This document shows, in pieces, positions 11,101-19,242 of a stretch of 32,097 nucleotides of DNA. This DNA comes from Pirellulales bacterium (GTDB lineage: Bacteria > Planctomycetota > Planctomycetia > Pirellulales > JACPPG01), in assembly GCA_035546535.1 (NCBI GenBank), contig DASZWQ010000005.1, positions 1 through 32,097 on the forward strand. The letters run 5' to 3'. The notes under the pieces were generated by a model. The model was not told the origin of the DNA, made no database searches, and saw only the letters and a program-made list of their open reading frames with translations. The position numbers were made by a program, and so were the translations under genes. Within the stretch, counting starts at the first letter, position 1, and each line of letters opens with the position of its first letter.

Positions 11101-14100
11101 CTGACCAGCACTTCTACGCAAGTCTTCAATCCCAGCCTGGTCAACGGGATCTCGAACGATACGTTCAATGGCGCGCAGGACCTGGGTAACCTGCTGACGA
11201 GCGACCAGAACATCATCAGCGTTTCCAGCCAGTTGGTCAACGCGGCACAGGTGCAGTGGTACAAGTTCACGCTCGACTACGCGGACGTGCAAGCGATCGA
11301 AGGGGGTACCGACGCCAACCAGTCGTGGGCCACGATGTTCGACATCGACTATGCCGGCGGCACCGCCCGCCCGGACCTCACGCTGTCGGTCTTCGACGCG
11401 CTGGGCAACTTGATTTACATCAGCCGCAACTCGAACGACGTGGGTGACCAGCCGACCCCCACCGCTTCGGCGCAATCAAACCTTTCGACGGGCTCGTCGA
11501 GTCCGCTCGATCCGTTCCTGGGTACGGTTCAGTTGCCGGTGGGCGCGAGTAAGACGTACTACGTCGCCATCAGCTCGGACGCGGAGCTGCCCACGGACCT
11601 GTCGCAGACGTTCCTGCCTGCGGCCAACAGCCCCGAGGCGATCGCGAATCCGTCCTTACCGACGGTCCCATTGGCCTTGTCGCTGGAGCGCATGGAGCCG
11701 GTGGATAGCGTGACGCGGATCGTCGAGGATCATATCGATCCCACGGTTCCCGCTGGCTCGGGCGCGCTGTCGCAGTTGCCGCTCAATCCCGGTGGCGGCT
11801 ACACCACTTCGGATGGTAGTACGATCAATCCGACGACGACGTCGATCCTGCCGATTGCGCCGGCGTTTATTAACAATCCCAATCCGAATCAGCCCAGCTC
11901 CGTCGTTAACGCGCTCGCGGCCAACGTGGTGTCTTATGGGCTGGGGGATGTGCCCTTGCTCATCGCGGCGGAAAACGATAACGCCGTTCCCACCCAGTTG
12001 TTCTCGGTGAATGCCGCGACAGGCGCCATCAACAACAACGGCAACCCCATCGGCCGAATTCCCAGCGTCAGCGGCGGCAACATCGCGGCCACCAGCACGA
12101 TCACGATGCGCAGCGACGGTTTGCTATTCGGCGATCAGACGATTCTGACCCCTAACGCGAACGGCGGCGATACGGTCCTCATCGATCCGTCGAATGCGCT
12201 GGCTTACGTTGACGGGCCTGACAATATTGCGGCCGGGCAGATCCCACAGTTCTCACCGACGACTCCGCCTCCGCCGCCAAAAGTTCCTAACAACGCGGTC
12301 ACCACCGATCCCACACAGGCGGTCGGCGGGATGACCTTCATCGACACCGGCGTGGGACACGGCACCATCGACTCCTCCGACACCGACCATTACTACGCCT
12401 ACTACGCGGTGACGGACAATTTCGGGGTCTCGCACTTGTACCTGGTGAATCCAACCAATGGCACTGCCACCGGCAACACGATCTTCAATCCCGTGCCGCT
12501 CAATGGCGCGGGAACGTACGGGCCGAACGACGGCACCATGTACATGGATCCCACCAAGCTGAATTACGTTCCCTTCTCGGGGAACGAGTATGTCACGAAT
12601 AGCGATGTTGGCACAGTGACCGGACTGGCGACCGTGCAACAACAAGGCGTGATCATCCAATTCCCGCCCGCGTCACAAATCGACGACGGCGCGGTCTTCA
12701 GCATTTCCGACTCTTCTCACACCGACAAGTTCGAGTTCATCTTCACCCAAGGCGAGAATACCGGCACGAACATTCCGATATTGATCTCGCCGACCGACGA
12801 TGCCGCCACGGTCGCCACGAAGGTCAAGGGCGTGCTCGATTCACTCGTTCCGTCGAAAACGAACATCAACCCCAATAACCTGAACATCGCCACCGAGCAA
12901 GACGGCGCCTTCCTCACCGTTATTGGGGCGTTTGGCGTCAATGGTGGCACTGCGCCTATCAATACCTTCGGCTTACCAGAAGGAGGTCAGGCGGTATATG
13001 GCGTTACGGCCAGCGGCCAGTTCATTTCGATCAACACCGAATTCGACTCGATCTTTTTCAACGGGAACCCGCCGCAGGGCATCGTCAAAAGCATTAGCAC
13101 GTTGGGCATAAACGTCCAGTTCGCTGGCCTGTGCGCGCCCCCCCAAGACCTGGACATCAACGGCGACGGCTTCGGCGGCGACCTGTCGAATATCTTGTTC
13201 GCCATCACCACCACCGGCGATATTTACGCCATCGACACCACGCTCAACAACGGTGCCGGCGGGATCGTCACTTCCGTACCTTCGAAGGTCGGTGGCGCGA
13301 CGGTGAACCTGTGGCCCAACGGCGCCAATCACCTGAGCACCGGGATTCACAACGTACAGGGCCTGGCTTTTTCGCCCGTCGACGTGAATCTCTGGCATCC
13401 GACGACCCTGGGTGCGACCGATCCGGGACATGGAATCAACGCCGCTCCGGACAACAGCCGCGACCTGGGCACGAATCTCCCGGGCACAAACAACACCGAC
13501 GTGGCGGGCGGCGCCAGCTACTACTTCGGTTTGGAAGACTACGAGAGCAACAGCCCGGCGACCGCTCCGTTCCATTACCTCTCGTACCCGACGCTGACGC
13601 AGTTCGACTCGCCGACTTCGCTCATTACCGGCGCGCTTCCGGGCACGCCCAATGCCCAGTACGGCTTTAATCTTTCCAACGAGCAGCAGGCGCTCACGGC
13701 GTACAACGCGGGTGAATGGCCCATTCCGGCGGAAGTCACCAGGAACAGCCTGCAGCATTTGCTGATCGGCAACAATGACTCGGCGCCGGGAGGAGCGCAC
13801 GGCGACTTGATCACCGATTCGTTCAGCCTGGACGGCTATTCGGCCAACGACGTGCCGACGTTGTATTTCAACTATTTGTTGTCGGCCGGCTGGAACCAGT
13901 CGACAGAATCAGGAGCGGACATTGCGAAGGTGTCGGTCTCGACCGACGGCGGCGCCACCTGGAAGGTCGTGGCCAGCAACCAGTCTTCGGACATGGCCCA
14001 ATATCAGTCGGTATTTTCCAACACCGGCTCGGGCAACCCGCTGCAAGGAAATCAGTTCCTGTTCAACGCCCCCTTGGTCAACCCGGCCGACCCGACGCAG

Positions 14101-17100
14101 GGCATTATCGACACCTGGCGACAAGCGCGCATCGATCTGTCGCAGTTTGCCGGTGATTCGAATATCAAGCTGAAATTCACGTACGTGGCTACGGGCGCGA
14201 ACGACCAGGCTTACCTTGCCAACGGCGGAAATAACAGCGCCGGCATTCAAGCCGGCCTGGCCATCGACGACATCGAGGTGGGGCTGGCCGGCCGCGGCGA
14301 AATGGTCACGCAGGACCCCAACACGCTCAACAAGTCGACCGATCCGACGACGCTGAATTCGATCACGACGTTTTTCACGGTTCCGCAGCCGCCCTCTGGC
14401 TCGGCCACGCAATCGCTGGTGGGCGCGTACGAGTTGTCGATCCGCCGTGGCCAGGAATATGCCACCACCCAGTTCGGTATCAGCAACGCCATCGCCGTCG
14501 ATCCCACGAAACTGCTCTTGGGCAGCGACCGGTCCGAAACGAACTATTCGATGCTCGCGCCGGGCATGGTCGAGATGGATCTCGATTCGTTGATCATTCC
14601 GGCATTTAGTTTCTCCCTGTATGAGAATCCTGCGGCGAATCTATCGGCGCCCGCCACATTCTCCATCAGCGATGGCTTTGGCAATTCGAAGACATTCGAG
14701 TTTGACTCCGAGACCTTGCCGATCGACACGAGCAATCCGCTTGATCCGATCATTGACTACATTCCCAACGGCGTCGCCTCGGGCAATGTCGGTATTCCGT
14801 TCTTCTCGCTCAATCAGGACGCCCTGGTTCCGCTCACGCAAGTGCAGCTGAATCAACTCAATCAAACGATCGTCAACACCATCAATGCGCAAACAAGCAA
14901 TTCGTTCCGTGTGCGGGCGGTGCTCGACCCGTCGGGCAAGATTTTCCTGATTCCCACGACTTCGCAAACGGCGCAGGTGAGTGTCGACGTGAGCAATTCC
15001 GTGGGATTGCTCAATACATCACCGCAGATCGTGGCCGGCGATACATTCACTCTGAGTGATGGCGTTTACAGTCGCACGTTCGAATACGTTCTCAAGGGCG
15101 GTACCGTCACTACCAATGGGCAACTACTGCCCGACGGTAATCACGCCGTCCTTTTCACGACCGCGGACAGCCCGAACACGGTCGCGACGAATATTCTCAA
15201 GGCGATCAACAGTCAGACCAGTTCGCTGTTCGGAGTATCAGCTTCGATCCAAGGCTGGAATGGCACTGGTCCGCAGCCGAACGGGCCGCCCACCAGCAAC
15301 CAGATCAACCTGTTCGGCGCGCAGGTGCTGTCGAACGGCGTCCCGGGCATCACCGTGCTGAAGTACGACAACCGCGGCGACGTCAACCCGGTACGGGCGC
15401 AAGGTGAATTGATCATCGCCAACAACGATATCCGCAACGCCTCGAATTACGGCATCAACGTCACGCCGGCGGTGCGCGACGCCACCGACGCGCAGCAGCA
15501 GTCGGCGGCCAACCTGCTCACGCTCAACAATTCGGTCAATCAAAAGTCCGTGGCGGTGCCGCAAGGTCCGCTGTTCCCCGGAAGCAAGAATTTCACGTTC
15601 GGCCTGGGTCTCGTGCCGGGCGTCGTGATCGAGAACAACATCATCGACAGTGCCGGAACGGCCGGCATCAATTTCACCGGCGACGCCGATACCGACTCGC
15701 AGGGCAACATCATCCCGACCGCGGTCGTTGCGTTCGGGAAGATTGTCAATAACACGATCTACGGCGGCGGCTCGGGCGTGGGCATCGCGGTCTCGAAGAA
15801 CTCGAGCCCGACCTTGCTCAATAACATCCTCGCCAACTTGTCGATCGGCGTGATCGTCGATCCGTCGAGCTCGACGACGGTGCTCGGATCGAACTTGTAT
15901 CAAGGCAACACGCAGAACACAGTGGGCACGGGCTTGGGATTCTCGGCCGCTACGCCTTCGGCCGCTGCGCCCTTGTTCGTCAACCCGACGCAGCATAATT
16001 TCAACCTGCTCGAATCCAACAGCTCGGGCTTGCCGAACCTGGCCATCGACAGCTCGACGCAGACGCTCGCCGATCGCCCCGCCATGACGGCGGTCGATAG
16101 CCCGGTGGGAATCGGCGTGGTCAACGGCGTGGTCGTCGGTTTCCCCATTATTGCTCCGGCCACCGACGAGACGGGCAAGCTGAGGATCGCCGACCCGAAC
16201 GTGCAGTCCAGCGGCGGATCGAGCGGAAGTAACATCTTCATCGATCGTGGTGCGCTCGATCGCAGCGATTTCACCGCGCCCACGGCCGCGCTGTTCAACC
16301 CGGCCGACAACGGTGCGACGGATCAGGATCCCACGCTGAACAGTGTCCTGTACGGTGGTGGTCCGCTGCCGAATTTCCAGATTCAGCTCAGCGATGGCAC
16401 CGGTTCGGGCGTCGACGATTCGACGGTTTCCACGGCCAGCTTTGCCGTCTACATGGACGTTCCGGCCGGCCAGAATCCCGCCAACTTCCCGCAGGATTTG
16501 TTGACCGACGGCAATCAATACGTCTTTACGTACGACGCCGTCAACCACATCGCGCGATTCACGCCGACGATTGGCAGCTGGGCCAGCGGCCACTCCTATA
16601 CGATCGTGGTGGCCAACTCGGGTCCCAACGCCATTAAGGATCTCTCGGCCAATCCGCTGAACCCCAATAGCGACTCGGGTAACACGGCCGGCCTGACGAT
16701 CTTCCAAGTCTCGATCCAATCGATGAACTTCGGTACGGCACCGGCGCCGTATCCGACAACGCTCGCTCAGAACGGCGCGCGGAACATCGTCAACGGCGAC
16801 GGCCTGTTCCTCGGCTCGAGTGAAAGCTCGTCAGCCGACGGCCAGCCCAATGTCAACGCCGGTAACGGTCAGTTGGGCAACGGAGTCGTATTCGGCACCT
16901 TGGTGCCCGGCACCGTCGGCTCGGTAGTCGTCACCGCGTCGAAGTCGGGTGGCAATCTCAACGCCTGGATCGATTGGAAGGGAGACGGCAGCTGGGCCGA
17001 CGCCGGCGATCAATTCGTCTTCTACAACAATCCGCAGCTCACCGGCACGCCCGTAACGACGCTGAATGCCGGTGCTCAGACGCTGTACTTCGCGGTGCCC

Positions 17101-18555
17101 GTCACCAACATTACGACCACCTACGCCCGCTTCCGGCTCAGTAGCGAGAGCGGCCTCTCCTACACGGGTTTGGGACAGGACGGCGAGGTCGAAGATTACA
17201 AGGTCGCGATCCAGCCGACCACGGCCTACACGGTGGTCCTGGCCGATCCCTCGAGCGGCAAACCGCTACCGATCGTCAACGGCAACTACGTGGTCCTGCC
17301 GGGGGCCAGCTTCGTGGCCCAGGTCTATGTGAACGACACGCGTGCGGTGGGAGCGACGGGCGTGACCCAGGCCTTCGCCGATTTGACGCACGATAACAGC
17401 CTGGTCAGCTGGGTAGCGAATTCGTTGGTCATCGCCTTCCCCAACGGTCAAAGTGGTACGCCGAACGCCGGCGGCCAGACCGATATCGACGAGGCGGGCG
17501 GCTCGCTCAGCGGCGCCCCCAGCTCGCCGGGGACGCCGGAGCTGCTCTTCTCGGTCACGGGAACCGTTTCGGCGAGTGCCCTCCCCAATGGAACCATCGT
17601 CAATTTTGCGACCGCCCCCGCCACCGGCGCCGGCCATACGACGTTGATTTCGGGTACGAGCACTCCTGTGGTTGCCACCTACGGCCAGGCCAGCCTGATC
17701 ATCCCCAAGGGTATCTGGCAGAATCCAAACAGCCTGTTCCAAGAAGATGCGACCGACGTCTGGAGCCCGGACATCAACAACGACGGTTTCGTGAACCTGA
17801 AAGATATCGTCAACCTGATCACGACCTACAACAGCATAGGTCAGGTCGGTTTGTTCGGGCCGACCTACCCGATTGCGTTCCCGACTTCGACGGGGCCGTA
17901 CATCGACGTCAACGGCGACGGGTTCTTCAACCTGGGCGATATCGTGGCCGAGGTCTCGTACTACAACCAGTTCGGCCCGAGCGTTGCTCCGAACCAGACC
18001 GTTGTGACGGGACAGCAGGCCCACTTCGCGATGGCGCCTGCTTCGCAGCCAACGGGCTCACAAGAGACAATGGCCTCGCAGCAGGTGACGGCAGTTCAGC
18101 AAGTGAGCGCGAGCCAGGCCGTGGCTCCCTCCCAGACAACAACGACGCAGCAACCGGTTGTCGTGGCCCAAGCCACGGCCGCGCCAGCTGTCACCACGGT
18201 GGCCACGAGCAGCGTGCAATCGTCGATTGTCAGTATGTCGTCGACGGTGGCCAGCAGCATGTCGGCGCCGGCGGCTCAGGCTGCGGCGGCCGACTCGGTG
18301 TTTGCTTCCGACAGCTTCGCCGATCCGATTTCGGCCAATACAGAATGGTCAACCGGCTCGGTGGCTCAGGCGTCGGTGGCGGCCCGCTCGGTGTCCACCA
18401 CGGCGTCCAGTGGTTCCGGCAGCGATTCAAGCGCAGTTTCCGCCGCGGTGGCCCGCTCGCAGGTGTTCGCCGAACACTCGCAAAGTGTCAGCTTGTTGGA
18501 CGGAGATGACGACGATTCGGATCTGACCTTTGGTTCGCTCGGGTCGGACAACTAG
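5134..18555 (+). CDS. Giant secreted multidomain surface protein (4473 aa) with metalloprotease, beta-helix, GEVED, cohesin-like and dockerin-type modules
   Basis: The N-terminus is basic, then has FIEPLEERLLFS (about residues 33-44), the planctomycete LExR-type motif. In order I see SbsA-like Ig regions (about 46-320) and a matrixin-like domain (about 430-580) whose motif is QQIGHYLGLNQ. A PPC-like domain follows (about 600-720), then a right-handed beta-helix from about 750 with an intact HEIGH metalloprotease inserted at about 1411-1723. A second PPC-like region (about 1790-1960), propeller-like and jelly-roll-like regions (about 2200-3060), three FxISDG modules and a second beta-helix (about 3430-3705) come next. 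The end carries a GEVED domain (GEVEDY at 4017), a cohesin-like module (about 4031-4190), a dockerin-type pair and a Ser/Ala/Gln tail ending in DDDDSDLTFGSLGSDN. I found one Cys (C2667). It is probably a surface or matrix protein; substrate and partners are unknown. Confidence 0.9.
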   Translation: MGFWQLSRARRALFSKKKDLLGATLARRSSNLFIEPLEERLLFSIAPTLVSVISNIPTDGASLSTDPNHPTAFTQAPQQLILNFDSSQTIDPTTLAAGIQIVRANGDSIIGNSNDIALVAQPSNPVATKSYDYFEGIPEQTNQVVIRFLNTLPDDTYQISVTSALKNTSGQSVSNPQSLKFSLNYGAQVSAVVPQPVTRVNGVLTQAANQIQVYFTNDTLQTLPGTNNLDPSLFQLIFTGANGGTATTADDVTYNPTSVVYDSTSNMATLTFSKALDQLGSGTGTFRLRIGDDAVNGGTSTVDVGNSSKLPSIAGFTTFSGAFPVGQLDSANTLVSNSTLLTNAQIAAPDPNNPDDPLRDPLLYPGGVTDPGQQNQPAPTSSDTPMTGQIPAIDTIDDSNHFYSSPNIDPSSGVSPQATFGPDSAASGITTLYYNFRAIYGTDPLGNPLINQITAQQEQDVRDIFTLWGHYLGVQFVETATQGLTIATGDTRAVASYIPVTSLNGIEGLSQITGDDNTVTTIPVAIVSNLTDWGASEYGGAYFQQAMQQIGHYLGLNQSNDLPGLQVMGSSGAATDTSGNPITNTPEPVLPGNFDIMDGQYLYRPDGSDINVYSFSLEHSGTFSAETIAQRAPVSSLLNTVLTLYDSSGNMIARNDDYFGSDSYINVPLQSGQYYIVVTSTGNTDFNPNVPLSGNGGTTQGFYDLRLSFNPIPPDKQLTDIGGQALDGDLDGIAGGDFNFWFQVGDSSNTIFVDKTAAAGGNGSLTSPFNNLATALTAATSLSAGGTKEVILRIEGNGGADGNVSTLGDDVAYEIGRNSLGNPLSDGTTFNVPKGVTVMIDAGAVLKLQGANVNAGTFAQGDNRSGGAIQVLGTPHQSVYFTSDNNESIGVDTNPLHTTPLPGDWGGLVFQNDSDYEQNGVFLNYVAHADISYGGGPVNVVGQQQVYTPIDLVTSRPTILDNNIHDNGNAAISADPDSFQFSLVEGNSAAQGGTFIADYNRAGPLVHGNVLARDSINGLFIRIRVNAGEPIDVLDVTAQLASTDIVYVLSQNLEVQGETGGNVALDANGQVTDTTLADADGQARLSAGGGVGNLVVDPGVIVKSNNSRIEVGMGAQLIAEGTSAKPIIFTSLFDDTYGAGGVFATTGNFSSIGNAGDWSGFFFNPISTGSFDHVEITDAGGMSSIEGGFADFNAVEIYQATVRIADSVIENNAGGADSTNRNGRGSNAAAAIYVIGAQPVIVNNIIRNNKGDAISINANSLNAENVPDWGRSTGTLGRFTQFDDNYGPLVRLNVLQGNDMNAMEVRGATLDTQSIWDDTDITHVLLSNIDIPNFESVGGLELKSSPTQSLVVKLAGQTAGFTAGGQPLDISNRIGGTLQILGTPGHPVVLTSLGDNTVGAGVDLSGNPVLVTVPPTPSLNIQFEFDSTVPTAARAALQQAAAAWAAVIHTPVTITIDVSFAHGLPTDVLGDTLPVFASLDYDQVRSAMIANEQSDDQFLSLLPTFSQLQTTFPDNTYTLNSSMQVARSEALALGFSPNVLPTQVSKVDGKTPVDATMEFSLDFPFDFTNSDGTTAGDVDFTAVATHEIGHALGFDSAVDDIVGGVKQVSMTPLDMFRLAPGQGATNFTNAPRLLESTAVGTQVFYDGGEFDNPSLMVPGSTAGDIPLSTGTDFQASHWEYRGDLSSTTPIGIMDPVILNGEHIQQTDIRAMELLGWNTSSTAGAGAWQGITLTQYANDRNVALVNELEPSYTGSTGDTNGAITTAQSLGSLAPDQLNGDENLRLGFTVNGSISYDNPADQDIYSFQGTAGTEVWMQISNTTSSLDTVLQLVQVASDGSTTVVAQSDNAYAELTTPGLMQQENLAINPNAYSTSTTTYAPNPQPLALGNFSGGVPSLANDFQPDPTGVNAELYSKNQMDAGMRVTLPGTAGQTFAYYVRVLSKNGQTSGQYTLQIRLQEQPEVAGSTVQFADIRNATTAINVQGLPDSSPLTSTSTQVFNPSLVNGISNDTFNGAQDLGNLLTSDQNIISVSSQLVNAAQVQWYKFTLDYADVQAIEGGTDANQSWATMFDIDYAGGTARPDLTLSVFDALGNLIYISRNSNDVGDQPTPTASAQSNLSTGSSSPLDPFLGTVQLPVGASKTYYVAISSDAELPTDLSQTFLPAANSPEAIANPSLPTVPLALSLERMEPVDSVTRIVEDHIDPTVPAGSGALSQLPLNPGGGYTTSDGSTINPTTTSILPIAPAFINNPNPNQPSSVVNALAANVVSYGLGDVPLLIAAENDNAVPTQLFSVNAATGAINNNGNPIGRIPSVSGGNIAATSTITMRSDGLLFGDQTILTPNANGGDTVLIDPSNALAYVDGPDNIAAGQIPQFSPTTPPPPPKVPNNAVTTDPTQAVGGMTFIDTGVGHGTIDSSDTDHYYAYYAVTDNFGVSHLYLVNPTNGTATGNTIFNPVPLNGAGTYGPNDGTMYMDPTKLNYVPFSGNEYVTNSDVGTVTGLATVQQQGVIIQFPPASQIDDGAVFSISDSSHTDKFEFIFTQGENTGTNIPILISPTDDAATVATKVKGVLDSLVPSKTNINPNNLNIATEQDGAFLTVIGAFGVNGGTAPINTFGLPEGGQAVYGVTASGQFISINTEFDSIFFNGNPPQGIVKSISTLGINVQFAGLCAPPQDLDINGDGFGGDLSNILFAITTTGDIYAIDTTLNNGAGGIVTSVPSKVGGATVNLWPNGANHLSTGIHNVQGLAFSPVDVNLWHPTTLGATDPGHGINAAPDNSRDLGTNLPGTNNTDVAGGASYYFGLEDYESNSPATAPFHYLSYPTLTQFDSPTSLITGALPGTPNAQYGFNLSNEQQALTAYNAGEWPIPAEVTRNSLQHLLIGNNDSAPGGAHGDLITDSFSLDGYSANDVPTLYFNYLLSAGWNQSTESGADIAKVSVSTDGGATWKVVASNQSSDMAQYQSVFSNTGSGNPLQGNQFLFNAPLVNPADPTQGIIDTWRQARIDLSQFAGDSNIKLKFTYVATGANDQAYLANGGNNSAGIQAGLAIDDIEVGLAGRGEMVTQDPNTLNKSTDPTTLNSITTFFTVPQPPSGSATQSLVGAYELSIRRGQEYATTQFGISNAIAVDPTKLLLGSDRSETNYSMLAPGMVEMDLDSLIIPAFSFSLYENPAANLSAPATFSISDGFGNSKTFEFDSETLPIDTSNPLDPIIDYIPNGVASGNVGIPFFSLNQDALVPLTQVQLNQLNQTIVNTINAQTSNSFRVRAVLDPSGKIFLIPTTSQTAQVSVDVSNSVGLLNTSPQIVAGDTFTLSDGVYSRTFEYVLKGGTVTTNGQLLPDGNHAVLFTTADSPNTVATNILKAINSQTSSLFGVSASIQGWNGTGPQPNGPPTSNQINLFGAQVLSNGVPGITVLKYDNRGDVNPVRAQGELIIANNDIRNASNYGINVTPAVRDATDAQQQSAANLLTLNNSVNQKSVAVPQGPLFPGSKNFTFGLGLVPGVVIENNIIDSAGTAGINFTGDADTDSQGNIIPTAVVAFGKIVNNTIYGGGSGVGIAVSKNSSPTLLNNILANLSIGVIVDPSSSTTVLGSNLYQGNTQNTVGTGLGFSAATPSAAAPLFVNPTQHNFNLLESNSSGLPNLAIDSSTQTLADRPAMTAVDSPVGIGVVNGVVVGFPIIAPATDETGKLRIADPNVQSSGGSSGSNIFIDRGALDRSDFTAPTAALFNPADNGATDQDPTLNSVLYGGGPLPNFQIQLSDGTGSGVDDSTVSTASFAVYMDVPAGQNPANFPQDLLTDGNQYVFTYDAVNHIARFTPTIGSWASGHSYTIVVANSGPNAIKDLSANPLNPNSDSGNTAGLTIFQVSIQSMNFGTAPAPYPTTLAQNGARNIVNGDGLFLGSSESSSADGQPNVNAGNGQLGNGVVFGTLVPGTVGSVVVTASKSGGNLNAWIDWKGDGSWADAGDQFVFYNNPQLTGTPVTTLNAGAQTLYFAVPVTNITTTYARFRLSSESGLSYTGLGQDGEVEDYKVAIQPTTAYTVVLADPSSGKPLPIVNGNYVVLPGASFVAQVYVNDTRAVGATGVTQAFADLTHDNSLVSWVANSLVIAFPNGQSGTPNAGGQTDIDEAGGSLSGAPSSPGTPELLFSVTGTVSASALPNGTIVNFATAPATGAGHTTLISGTSTPVVATYGQASLIIPKGIWQNPNSLFQEDATDVWSPDINNDGFVNLKDIVNLITTYNSIGQVGLFGPTYPIAFPTSTGPYIDVNGDGFFNLGDIVAEVSYYNQFGPSVAPNQTVVTGQQAHFAMAPASQPTGSQETMASQQVTAVQQVSASQAVAPSQTTTTQQPVVVAQATAAPAVTTVATSSVQSSIVSMSSTVASSMSAPAAQAAAADSVFASDSFADPISANTEWSTGSVAQASVAARSVSTTASSGSGSDSSAVSAAVARSQVFAEHSQSVSLLDGDDDDSDLTFGSLGSDN
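6421..6846 (+). other. Degenerate matrixin-like domain inside the giant protein
   Basis: The segment YNFRAIYGTDPLGNP ... LGVQFVETATQGLTIATGD resembles the region before the zinc site in secreted planctomycete matrixin-like proteins, as I remember that family. The expected HExxHxxGxxH reads QQIGHYLGLNQ (residues 548-558). His-1, Glu-2 and His-11 are all Gln; only the middle His (H552) and the Gly (G555) remain. The fold is probably kept without catalysis. Confidence 0.65.
9364..10302 (+). other. Metalloprotease domain inserted in the beta-helix of the giant protein
   Basis: About 313 residues interrupt a beta-helix unit between DLSGNPVL and AWQGITL. The insert starts NIQFEF and contains ATHEIGHALGFDS with H1586, E1587 and H1590, then GIMDPV (a possible Met-turn) and DIRAMELLGW. 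The position of the usual third zinc ligand is Ser (S1596), as in some gluzincin-like or NF038122-type secreted proteins, so the third ligand is unclear. The catalytic Glu is present. Confidence 0.7.
17770..17978 (+). other. Dockerin type I-like segment of the giant protein
   Basis: Two calcium-loop motifs, DINNDGFVNLKDI (from residue 4213) and DVNGDGFFNLGDI (from 4258), are 45 residues apart, each followed by a helix-like segment. This is the duplicated F-hand layout of type I dockerins, though with a longer linker than in cellulosomal ones. It directly follows the cohesin-like module. Confidence 0.8.
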
Positions 18556-19242
18556 CCACACGGCTCTACGAGAACCCGGCGCGGCATCGGCCTGGCTTGG
18601 TGCTGACCCGGCGCGAGGGCTGCGCCGCACTGCCCGGCGGGGTTGTCTGCGGGAGTCCAAAGCAGCTCTGCACAGGGCCTCGCCTTGACACTTTCCCGCG
18701 ATGTACGCCCCAGCCAAGGCGTCTCCCGAACCTTCCTATTGTGCCGGTCGTAGGACGGGTGCGGGCGTCCGCCGTGCGGCTAGTCGTTTCGACGTAAAGC
18801 AAGTTCCTTGCGGTGCTTGTTAGCCGTGGATACCCTGGAAGAATCCTCGGCGCATTCCTGCCGAGCGATAAAGTCGCACAAGTCGTCGACGACCGATCGC
18901 GCCGGCGGAACACCGGGCAATACCGGCCGACAAAATCGACTGGAACAGAGGCATTTACCGCGCGATCGCCCGTGTCGTGCGTGGGTAGCGCGATGGCGGA
19001 CAATAAACGATTCTCGACGCTTGAGGCACCGCCACGCAGCTTGTTTGGCTTACGAGCCCAACGGACACATGGCGGTTTAGTGATCGATTTGCGGGCTAGG
19101 TAACGATCGGCTGGCGGAACGATGCCTGTCGTTGCAGCGTCCGGCCACACGCGCCGTTCGGCGCAGGGAACCCGGCGACCGTTGCGGTAACAAGGCCGAC
19201 CGGCGCCCTAATGCAATTCCTAGACGAGAGGCCCTGCCACCG
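18556..19242. other. Intergenic region between the giant and the Calx-beta protein gene
   Basis: This 687-bp stretch has only short open frames with Arg-rich or Ser-rich translations that look like no protein I know. A 6-bp GC hairpin (18609-18627, loop GAGGGCT) follows the giant gene but lacks a T-tract. A perfect TTGACA lies at 18685-18690 without an acceptable -10. I see no RNA gene. Confidence 0.5.

Noticed and set aside
15238..16719. A 493-residue open frame on the minus strand opposite the giant gene
   Set aside because: It is Arg-, Gly- and Val-rich with no motif, and it mirrors the codon bias of the sense gene. GC-rich planctomycete genes often have such antisense frames.
18685..18690. 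Perfect TTGACA as a promoter between the giant and the Calx-beta gene
   Set aside because: No acceptable -10 lies 15 to 19 bp downstream (the sequence there is C-rich).
18808..19080. 90-residue open frame in the intergenic region before the Calx-beta gene
   Set aside because: It has no ribosome site and an Arg/Ser-rich translation, and it overlaps another equally open frame.
19132..19242. TTG extension of the Calx-beta protein by 37 codons
   Set aside because: The extension is Arg/Pro-rich, has no ribosome site and would bury the basic leader that starts at MSVFRYLG.
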